A stretch of 64,000 nucleotides of DNA, from NCBI RefSeq assembly GCF_001949145.1, contig NW_019091485.1, positions 465,807 to 529,806 of the forward strand, given 5' to 3'. Origin of the DNA: Acanthaster planci. Its lineage: Eukaryota; Echinodermata; Asteroidea; Valvatida; Acanthasteridae. The translations under genes and the position numbers were made by a program. A model generated the notes under the pieces. It saw only the letters and a program-made list of their open reading frames with translations. It was not told the DNA's origin and made no database searches. Shown here piece by piece: positions 14,401 through 26,400 of this stretch. Numbering within the stretch: position 1 is the stretch's first letter; the number at the start of each line of letters is the position of its first letter.

Positions 14401-17400
14401 CTCTCAGACAGTGACTCCCCCAACCCTCAAGTCTTCTTCCCCTGTGTGGTGGCCACCAACACCAAGCACAAGGATCGCGTGGCCTACGGCTTTGAAGCCC
14501 TGACCCCCGAGGTCCGCTGCCTGTCCAAGCTGACGTCACCCTTCAGGAACCCCTCTCTGCAGGAACAAGTCAAGGTGCGACGGACCAAGGTTCTTAGCGT
14601 GACTTTTTCTTTGACCCCTCACTCTCCCAGATCCCTCAAAACATATCTCCTGGCTGGGGGATAAAGGTAGAACCTGCTCATTTTGTGAAACTTCCCTATA
14701 GATGCTTTTAATTGTGTGCTTTCTTGAACATTATAAGACAGAGAATGTGTCATATTGGGTTCCTGCATCGTGGTTGATCTTTAAATGATATTCATCATGA
14801 GGGAATAACCAGGAAGTCAGGGTTGAAATTGATTGCCATGTGCATGACAGTAATATGTCCAGTCAGTGAGTAATTTTTCAGGTCAACAAAGGTCCGCTAA
14901 TCAGATTTATGTTTTGTCTGTTTGGTTTTTGTGTCATGGTGTGTGTGTGTGAGTTTGTTTCTGCATTCAATTGGGGACCCTGAACAATTGAGGATAATGA
15001 GGTCCCTGATTGACAGAGGGTCCCCGATTGACAACTTCAATCGTGGACCTATAACAATAGGGGACAATAGGGTCCACGGTAGCCGAAGAGTCCTCTGTTG
15101 GAAAACATGTACAAAACATATGGGAGGTCTTCCAAAAAAGTTAAAGTATGAACAAAAGATGAACAATAGCGAGTCCACGATTAAAGGCGTTTACACACTT
15201 ATGTGTGTGTGTGCATGTACAATTCAATATAAAATGTGTGCTCAGAATAAGTCAGATGTCTTTCGTCTCAGGATTTCTTGCCAAACACAAAATATCTTGA
15301 TGATGATTCATGCTTCATGAATCATTCCCTCTTTGCCATTGATTCTCAAGAGCCTAAATTGCAATCAGCTTGAACACTTTCTGTGGCACAGTACACCCAG
15401 CTGCCATGCCAAGACCCCATAGGTGTGCAGAATTATCCATTTCTACTCCACGCCTTACTTGCCCAAACAAGTATCGCCTTGTGTATTCAGTAACTCTGTC
15501 AAAACTTAGGCTGAATCTAAAACAGTCAGTCTTTCCTCTTTTTTGGGGGGAGGGATATTCCTAGCTTCAACTTCAGCCATTAATGTACTATCACACATCA
15601 AGCCGTAGTCCAGAATGCCTGATTTGTAACCTGCATGCAGTAGTCCCAGCTTCCTTCCACCTTTCTACGCCTTGTTTATCTTGCTTCTCACAGTTCAAGT
15701 TGAGCATGCAAACAGTGGAGGGACTCCTGGACACAGCCTTCACTGAGCTGGGCATTGATCCAATTGCATACCAACTCATGGTCATCCTGCCCTTCAACCT
15801 TGGACCAAAACTCACGGTATGTTCCTTCCTTCGTTATGTACCCCACAAGTACTGCAGTCTCATCCCTTTCTGAGCGTGACTAGAATGCTGAAATGTAAGG
15901 TGCCATAGTTAGTTAGAATTATGCATGAAATATGCTGTTTAAGCACTTGGGCTCCTGTTTATGTGATGGAATTGGAGCATCTGGAGGAGAGGCGTGATCT
16001 GCATAGCCAACTTGTATTATTTCAGTTCATTGAAAGTACGCCCTACTCTGTCATCATTAATACTTTAATTTTTTTTCTCATCACATCAACTTTTATGATA
16101 CTAAAGTTAAGGACTTGGAAGACTCAACTGCAACATTGCTACAGTTCTGTTGAGAAAATGCTAATAACAAAAAGATGTGCCTCTGAAGTTTAGTTTCTAG
16201 GGGAAAATCCAAAGATCAGCTCTGCATTCAGCTGGAAGAAGTAAGAGTATCATCAACTGGTCTATCCTGCTGTGCGTGCAGCACTAAGGCATGTGATCCC
16301 TGACGTGTTTCAACATGCCTAAGGCTGCATTGTTTTGCACACCAGTAGCCGTCCCAGCCTTGTCCATTTTATGCATATCCAGTGCAATATACCCCCCACA
16401 CGCACACAACTGATTGCCCAATAAATGGCATTCATAAATGTCTGAGACAGTTTCCCTATTTAACAATGCGCAACGCGACCGTGTATTAGCATTTGATAAT
16501 GCCCTCTGAGATTTGACAATGCCCGCTGTGTAAAAACGCATGGGCACCTGGATACGGGACAGTTTAATCCATCCCTGTTGGTCAAGAGTGTGTGTGTGAC
16601 GCAACAAGCAGAATGCACCACGCACGCGCCCCAAGTCCAAATATGGAGATCCTTCTGGACAGCTTGCACAAGGAATATACAATAAAATGGACCGGGGTGT
16701 TCGGAAAAATGAAAGTAAGATTCTAGAACAAAATCGATGGAAATCTATCTCATTGATTTCTTTTGATTCTCTGACTAAAACAAGGTATTTATGAATAGGA
16801 ATAAATATTCGCTTGGCCAGTTTCAAACTAATGTTTAAGACCGATTCAGGAGGATGAACACTGATAATTGCTGGTCTTAAATGCACATTTAAGACCAGCC
16901 AAGATATTGATTACCTCATCATTTGAGGGAGCTTTAAAGAGAGGAATGGTCACTGACTTGTAGCAAATTGCCATATCCAGATTTTCATCATTGAGTCATT
17001 TCTGTTGAAATAAACAGTCATTCCGGAAAAGAAATTAACAGCTTATACTATCTATAGATCTATGTGATGTCCACAGATAAGAAGAAGCCTGCTAATCACT
17101 GGCTACGGAAATGATTTTGGCTTGAATCATGTTTTATGTGGCATTTTTGCCGTAGGAAAATTTGATGTGATGCTCCGTTAACAGATAATGTGCTAGCTAG
17201 TGTCATGGACTGCCGACATTGAGTCATCCCTGCAGTCTCTAAAAATAAACCCTGCTTATGTCGGCGATAAAGTGATCTCTTGAAATGAATCCAAACTGTG
17301 TAGCAAGACAGAAATTAGAAGGTCATATTGATTATCAGAGACGGAGATGCCAAAATGTTAAACTCCGATCACCTCTTGTAAAAAAAGCAGCAAGCTCAAA

Positions 17401-20400
17401 TTCACCTGAAGTTCCAAGATATCAAAACTACATAAAACTCTGCATATAGATGTGTTTGCCTTTGCAAAGGTGTTAGTGAATTCTCAAAACAAAGAAAAAG
17501 ATAAGAAAGGTTCTTTTATGAATAGTGACTATGTCGGCTATTTGTAGCTGCGAGGCAAATCCTTAGCACGCATAAGGTCCTGTAAATGTAACCTAAGAAA
17601 GTGAGTCATAGTTCATTCCTTGAAGTTTGCCTTCAGTGAAGATGACTTTTCCCCTTTTCCTTTTTTTTTTATTTGATTCTCCATAAATAGCTTTCTCCAG
17701 GACCGCCCACACATCTTAGGCTCAGAACCTCTAGAGCCCAAGTCTTGGTTGCTGCAAGTCACTTGTGGATTCCCACAAGCTACACAGTTTTGTCATTTTT
17801 GCTACATATCTTCCTGAGGATTAAACAAACTTGGCAACATGAGATAGGTGTCACTGCCAATAGACTTCATAGAGTAAAGACTTTAAATTAAAATTGTTAA
17901 ATGAACATCAAATGTATTGAGTATTGATACAAGTTTAGTTTGTTTCAATTTTTGAAGCAAAATGTTTCTCAGAGACAAAAAAAATTCAGAACCTCTGTTT
18001 ATCATTCATAAACAGAAACTTCAGGTAAGATCAGGTTGCCAGCAGTTTACAATAGGCTGTTATATCTGTTGTGAATCCTGGTGAAAGTGGCATGTAGTAA
18101 GTCAAGAAATCAAGATGTTTTGGGTATTTGCTTAACAGGAGAAAGTAGTGGAGATGATCTTTGATCGTTTCAACCCAGAAGGCGTGTTTGTTCAGGAGCA
18201 AGCATTGATGGCCCTCTATTCGTACAAGGCGACCTCTGGGATAGTTGGTAGGTTTTTACAATCATGACCAAGACCTCAAGCCTGGATGAATTCAGTAACT
18301 TTGATTATAAGCCCGGAAATGAGGTAACACTTTTCCCATATTACTACATTGTGAGTAGCAATATGCTGGCATTTTATAAATACCAGAATGATATGATCTC
18401 CATGCAAATGTTGCACAACAGTACTATCGGCTTCTTGTTATGGTCAGTGAATTAGTTTATCACTATTCTTAAGAGTCTCAAGAAAGTCAGGCATGGTGAT
18501 TGCGTCCATAAGCAAGGCACTTGGCAGCCACAACTTACATGTAACTTACATGCTTATCACCCGTTTCTGAGTTGTTCCTTGATCATTTTTTCTGGTAATG
18601 TAGTGAACATTGGGGAGAGGATTGATGTAGTGCCCATTGTGGATGGATACATCATCCAGAAAGGAGTGTATAGGCTGCCGTTTGGCGGACGACAGATCAC
18701 AGAGCACTTACAGCGGCTGTTGACGGAGGGCGGTTATCGGTGAGTCAGTGCTGAGTTGTCATAGTCTCTAGGCAGTTAATCACTTGGGGCACAGCCTCCC
18801 ATAAAGTGCCATGTCTTCTTAATTCTGAACTCAGATGCTGGCTATTATTAATGGCTACACTATAGTCAATCTACCCATAACTACATCAGGATTAACTTTG
18901 AAAAATACTCGTCAAACTTCTTTCCTTGTGTGATGTTGTTTGCACTGTTGAAATTGTACATGTAACATGGTGTGTGTTGAAATTTAGCTTGTCACATTGA
19001 TACTACTCAAAGTCAGCACAGCATTTAACAGTTACTGACTGCCGCAATGTGGGTCTTATGGCACCCAAGGCAAAGCCAAGGGTACAATGAGCCCCTGATG
19101 AGGTTGTTAAAACATCATACCTCATATCACAGGAGTCACCAGCAGTTGTTGTTATACCTCTTTCTTCAATTCTTTGTAATATTTTCCTTCCCTGGAGGTC
19201 TTGAATTTAATCAAAATGACGAGTATCTCGGTCTTCTACGACACAGAAAGTTGAATAATATTCCTAGACTCATTGTTGGTCACATGTGTCTTGCTTGAAA
19301 GCCATTTATCTTGACATCTTAAAAACGATTTTTGAAGGAAAATCTACATGTGTTTTTAAGCTCAGTAGACATTATGTTTAGGAATTTCTACGAAGACTCA
19401 AGCTTCAACTGTTGGCAAAAACTTGCAGTGGCTGATTATGGTGCCAGTTCAATGCTCGCAGTGAATACTATGGTGAAAGTAGCCATAGGCCCTTTTCCAA
19501 TACTCGACTTGGGCTCCGTCTCAGGCTTCGTTCCCAAAACCAATCCCCGATTGTGGGCCTGAAGCGTTTGAAATTAAATAGGATTACTGTAATTTTTGGC
19601 TCTCTTGGTTCTTATTTGATGTTTTGTGGCACTATTAAACTAATTAATGCGCTTACAGTTGCAATGTCAGCTAGTTAAAAAACAGTTGAAGTTAGTATTG
19701 GAAAACGGCCATGAGGTACCGATGAATAGTCCGGTTGGTAGTCCCTGCATTGTGGTTTGTTCTGTTGGATGAGGACTACAGTACCGGTATATCACATTGT
19801 GATGTAATGTCCAACGGTTAGGGTGACATGACAGCCAGTCATGTGATCCCTCTAAGCCAATGAAAATATAGTAGTCATGACAGAGGTTTAACAATTTCAT
19901 TGAGTGTTAACTCCATTTTAGTCATTTATTGACTCCATGTGGGAAAGAGATTATACTGCAACCACTCATTAGGAAAGCTCACAGATGTTGTTAGAGGCAC
20001 TGCATAAAGGCTTTAGCTCACCCATATATATCTAGCACAAATTGCGCTTAGCTGTGCAATTCTGTACACATCAAATCAGACCTTAGCAGCTTTTTTTGCC
20101 TGAAAGTGACCTTTAACAAAATTTTGGTTTCCTTTTTTGTTTTCTCCCAAAAAAAGACAAAAATGGTTTGCATGTAATTCTCAGAAAAAGCAGGGCATTT
20201 CAATGACCCTTGTAAAGAAACACCAGTTCATAACTTCAGTTTCTCCCTGTCATGAATTAGCCGTGCATTTGTGCAGCATTGCTTTTCACAAGATATCATT
20301 AATCATTTCCTTGTGAGGTGAGGTGAACTCCTCATAATTTGAACCATCGCTTGTTAAAGGTTACGTGGCGGATGATAAATTTCCGGGGGAGAGAAGTTGC

Positions 20401-23400
20401 CATGTTTCCTTGGTGTTGCCATTGCTCAAGGTTGATCAATGTCTACCATCCCATGTGTATACAAAGGAACGTTACCCTTATTGTAGGAGTTCCTTCTAAC
20501 CCAGGAAAAAAATGAAAACAAAATTGCACATTATCATTTGTACAGTCTGACTTTATGTCATCATGTTGCCTATCATGGGATCTCTTTACCCATGACTTTT
20601 TAATCATAACTAGAGTCATTTTAGCCTGTATGCCATACTATTTATTTTTATATTTACATGGCCATATCAATATCTTTGTTATCTTCCTTTCGACCAGATT
20701 CTTCACAGAGATTGAGATGTACATAGCAAGATATCTAAAGGAAAGGGTGAGATTTTGTATAGTTGTACCATTTTGCATAAGGAACATGGTAGAAATCATC
20801 CTTGCTTCATCATTTGGGGGTGATCAGTGGTGTATCCAGGCTGATGCCTCTTTTTTTACAAACAGGAAGCATGCAGCTACGCTTTTAAAAGGTACAAATG
20901 TCAGAAGTCTTTTCTACATGTTCATCCCTATGTTACCCCCTTCCCCGACTCCGAAACCTGCATAGACAAGCTGCTGGGTATGGTCCATTTACAGGGACCC
21001 GATTCGTAAGGATGAGTGGATGATACATAACATTTAGAAATTTTGACTATGATTAGATGATGTATGATGTCTGTGTTGAAAACGTGGGCTCCTAGTGGTG
21101 TTTGCCCATAAACAATACATGCAGCATGCACAGCATGATACATGAATGTGCAGCATGTACCTATTTGATGTGATATAGGCAAAAACCCTTCATATGGTAA
21201 GCTTCGTCTTTGGGGTGCATATCAACTTCAAAATTATCTGGACACTAGCTTTTTCAGATGGTTCTAGGTAGCATGGATCATCGTTGTCTAGAACCACAAA
21301 TCAAACAGTTTGGAAAACAGGACAGTGTCAATTTGAAATTGATATGCACCAAAATGACAAAGCTCACCATTTGCAGATCACACCATGTACATATTTGTGA
21401 TTCTATCACATGTTCCCCCAATATGTGCTTGTGCAGTTCATTTTTCCCACTTTTGTCCCCTATCACATTACAGTGTTGGGTGCTTTAAAGCTTTGAGTCA
21501 TGGAAGAAATTATGCCGTCAGTTTTGTAAGATTATGTAATGAAACTCTGCTATTAGTATTAGTGCCTTTGTACCTTAGGAGGCTGCCTTACCTGGTTAAG
21601 AAATAGTGACCTTTTATCATGTGTCACACGAGGCTTGCATGTAAGTTCAATGATATTTTACAGCTCACAAAGCATAGGGAGAAGACAGTGATTTTTCACA
21701 CCCTGAAGGCGACAGGACATGTTAGTTGTGTGGACTGAAGGTAGTGCCTTTTGATTGCTCCTGTCAGGCCTGCTTCGTAGCTCAGGACTATCATGCTGAG
21801 TTCAAGTTCTGCTCCCTAGACCCTGAACTCTGCAGCACTTACATCGATGTAGAAAAGTTTGACGTTCCCAATGGATCGAGGTAAGTGTCAGAAGGTCACT
21901 TCTTAAGGCTGCATCCAAAATGGACTTGACTTTAAATTACACCTAGGTGTGTTGGCAGCTAATGCCCTAGACAAAAAATGCAGATCATGTGGCCAGTCTA
22001 AGATTTGTTCACAGCACATTGTGCCACCGACAGGTCCTCATGATGAGACAACTTTCACACCATGCATTGTGGGAAAAGGCCAGCATCCATTCACAAATGG
22101 TATTCCACCTCAACAAGGGGTCGTCAAGTTAAATTCTTTTTGTATTGAAGTTGAAAAATGGTTGAGTTTTTTTTTTTCAGAGGCTTCCAAAATGCTTCCA
22201 AAACTACACATAAACATGCAGGATGTCAACAGTTAACAATTATCCACTTGGCACAGTGTACTCAAAGTGACACATTCTAGCAGGTTTCTGTTAGAACCAA
22301 GAAAGGCTGTATTTCCAAGTCTGGAAAAATAGTAAGAGTCTGTGCAGATGTAAAACATCATATCATTTTTTAACGGCCAATTCAGTTTAGATTTTGAGGG
22401 CTTTGTATTTTTAAAGATTTATTGTCTTTCTTTTCCTGTTTGTCATGTTTCATAGAAAGTGTTTCACACTGCTGATTTTCATAATTCTTGGAAAAGCCAG
22501 GGAAGGATATTGTCCTAAAGGTGCTCTTCGCTAAATTCAAGCCCCATTGAAAACTGTGTGAAATCAACAAAGTTCGGAGCCTCATTGCGAGCAACTGAAG
22601 TCTCTGAGGCCTCTCAAACAAAAACAAAGTGTTGTTGGGTCCTTCAGATTTCAATTAATTGTCCAGTTTTTCTAGGTTAACCAGTTAAATTTTTAACTTT
22701 TGGATTTTTTTAACATTCCCAAGTCTGTCAGCAGCCTCTTTCTCAGGCTCTTTGGACAATTTTTCAATAGCATTTTTGTCTGCTTTGCCCTCAGATGAAA
22801 GCCCCTGAATCTAGGGAGTTGATCCTGGGCCTTATGTACATAAACTCCTTTTTTCAAAGGAAACTGTAGGGGTACTTTTCAAACACCTCAGCCTGACTGA
22901 GAATTTGCCTCGCCTTGAAAATAGGACAATGCACCCAAAAGGACCAGGGGGAGAGTGTGGTTAAGGTCTGTGACTCATGACCAGAGGTCAGGGCTTTGAA
23001 TCCAGCTGCTGGCCACATGTTGTGTCCTTGGGTGTTAAAGCCACATCACCCCTACCTGCCTTTCTCCACTCAGGAGAGTATAAATGGGTACCAGTGAGCA
23101 GCCTGTGGTGGGCTGGTATCCCATCTGGGGAGGAGGGGGGGATAGAAATAGTCTCAGTCATTTCATGCCAAGAAGATCAGAGATAAACTTCAACCTGATG
23201 AGTCAAATGCAGGCTACATGTATATATGCACACAGTGCAGTGTACATATATACGAAGAGGTCAATTTTCGTGGTGCATGGTGAGAAAAGATTGACAAATT
23301 TTATTTGCCAGCTGCACAGCTAGGGAATGTGAATTGCACCTGATGTTATCATGTATTACATGTATGAGTGCCAAATGTGTAATCAACATCATGTTTTTCA

Positions 23401-26400
23401 TTGATGTTGCTCCCAGACTCCTAAATACCTATAGATAAATGCCATGTTTTTGTTAACAAAACTTGGAAATGGACCCTTTGTGGCAACCTCTCGGTAGTGC
23501 ACTGTACATGCATTGTGAATCATCCCTATTGGCTCAAAACAGACTATGAAAGTTGCTGGAACCTTGGCCTATTCCTTAAAAAATACCCTCTGTTGAAGAC
23601 CTCTTGGGTCAACTTGCACCACATTTCCAAACTTTCTATGCATGCAGGAAGCGTATCCTTGGTATTTATGCGTGTACAATTCCTGATGTTCTCTCCTGAG
23701 TTGATTTTTCCCTCTCACAGATCTGTCAAGTTAGACTACTCCCGGTTCCGTAGCACAGAGGGTTTGTTCCATCCAGAGGTCTGGGGCAAAGATCATCCTG
23801 GTTTGCATACATTGGTCTACAATGCCATCCAGGCATGCAGTAATGACATCAGAAAGCAGATGTGCAGGTGAGAAGACCAATGCTAAAAATAGAGTAGTAA
23901 ACATCAAAAGTGTCACACTATAAGAAGCATTTAGAAGTCTACAAACAGGAAAACTGTGTCCAGTTGATAGGGGAGGATCTGTAACAAGTTTCTGTGGCAA
24001 TGACTTTCTGGAATAGCTTCATGAAGAGTATGTGATTATAATCTGGTTGTATACAATCGTAGTGGCAGATGACAGGTTGACCCTTAAGAGCCGGGGTTTT
24101 TCGGACCATCTCATCTGGGAAGGGGCAGATTCTGTTCCCCCCCCCCCAACTTGGCTGTCCCATGTCTGATCTTATTTATAAGGACACTCAATACACTCAG
24201 TACACGTGAAGTTTCATTGTAATCTGACATATAGTTTTTTGTTGTTGCCAATTGAAGTTCAAGGCCATGTCATTTGAAAAAGTATACTTTTTTAATTTAC
24301 CTGCCCCAGAAAAATGGTCACTGCGTGGTCTGATTTTCATGAAATTTGTGATGAGATCAAGAGATTATTGAAAAATATCCGAAAGACTAGATATATGATA
24401 AAAATGCACCACAACGATTTGAGAATAAAATGTTTGGGGCAGATTCCAACTCCCCCCGCTCAAGTCCATAGAACATCTCCCTTTCCTGCATCGTGTTCAC
24501 AAGTCCACACGAGGTATGTAAAGTTAGCACACATCCATCGAACATTTTGCTATTTTACACAGCATATTATTTGTTACAAATATTGCTCTATGCTGGGGCC
24601 CAAGTTTTTGGCGAAGACAAGGTTAAAGGTACTGTATGTCTTAGGACTCATGATTTGTTTTGTTTCACTTGATTTCACATTGTGGCCATTGTCTCGTTCT
24701 TCATTTAAGATTGGTGTCTTCCAATCAGAAACAATCCCATGTCCAGGGCAGGTTCACTTTGATAAAAATCTGGGTATGGAATAGTAAAGAATCATTGGAA
24801 TATTAAGAACAGGTGTTTCACTTACTTATAAACACAACATGATTGATTGAATACATGAACAACTCCTTTCAGGTCTGTGTATCTGTGTGGGGGGACAACC
24901 TTGTTACCTGGTCTAGCTGAGAGACTGAGGAGTGAGCTCTGCCGAATGTTGCCCAAGAGCTCCCCTGTTAAGGTGGGTCATACCCCCTCCCTCCCCTCTT
25001 CTTTGTACCTCTCCACCCTTCCAAACTCTTCACACAACCCAGCTATGTGACACTCGTGGATGCTAACTGAAATTCTTGGATGCCCCAGGCTAGTTTGCAT
25101 GAATCTCATCAGGAAGCCAGCAATGTATGGTACTATCTTACATCTAAGGACTGCTAACCAGTAACACTGATGGCATGCCACTTCCATTGAGCCACTGGTC
25201 TGCTAACTTTTCAGCAAGAATTTAAGCCACAAATCTGCAGAAGTTGACTACATCACCTCTTGCAAGTTTGGACACAGACACTTTCTGGCTGTCATATTCA
25301 CTGTGCATTTGCATGAAACCAGCCTTTATTCAGAGGGCAGAATAGAAGGCATGAAACTGAGAATGGGGAAAAAATAATTTGTGCCCATTCATGACATAAA
25401 AAAATCTACAAGATTCTGTTAAACTCACAAGGACAAAAAAGCTGTATTTGCAGTTACCCAATTCAACCTAATAGAAATTGCTCAGAACCTGTATCTTTTT
25501 AGTAAAAAAAAATGAATTAAAAAAGATAAGTGTTAACTTATGCCATTAACCCCAGAGCCTAAGTTTTGTGCAAATCGTTGTGTACTCTTTTTAAAAACTT
25601 GTTTAGCTGGTTCATCTTGAAAAACGTGGTTAATTTGTGTCTATTTGTACCTACCACCCTCTGCTTTCTTACTTCAGACATTCTTTAATCACTCAGCCGG
25701 TGATTATACAAAGCTGACAATATCAACACACATCTATTATAGGCTTCAATCCGAAATTGTCACGTTACTCGTTACAAATGATTACAAACAAAAATAATCG
25801 ACTATTGCCCCACCCTAATTGTTTTGCTGCAAAAAAATGTTCCATTAAAAAAAAAATTCCAACTGCATATCCAATTTTTATCCAACATGATGGGAATCAC
25901 CTTTTTTTTCCCAATACAGTAAAAAGATAATCAGCAGCCAGATTTTTGAAGCAGAAAAAGTAGAAATGACTGTGAAATGATGAAACAAAAGGATTCACAT
26001 GTAATACACGGACTGCAGTATAAATTTTGATTACATGTATCAGAAGCCAAATTAAGATGATGCTTAGTTCCATTAAACTTACCTTACTTGGTAAGTTTTT
26101 GAAATTGTACACTACTGGAACAGGTAAGTAATGTATATTTGCTGCAGGTGAAACATTCACATTTGTCTTTCAAACAAATGATTTATAGGATGGACCTATG
26201 AGCTACCTAGAGAGGGTCATGAACATTTGATATCCTCTCTCTGCATTTTGGCTCTGAGTCAACATTCATCTTGAGTACATTGGATGCCATTCACATTCTC
26301 TGTGAAGATGCTCGTGTTGACCTGCCTCTGTTCATTCCAGGTCCATGCATCACCAGAGCGTTACCATTCTGCATATAATGGAGGAACAGTACTCGGCACC

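Noticed and set aside
16284-16886. 200-codon minus-strand open frame
   Set aside because: It lies over copy 1 of the unclassified repeat. The other copies do not keep the frame, and there is no domain signature.
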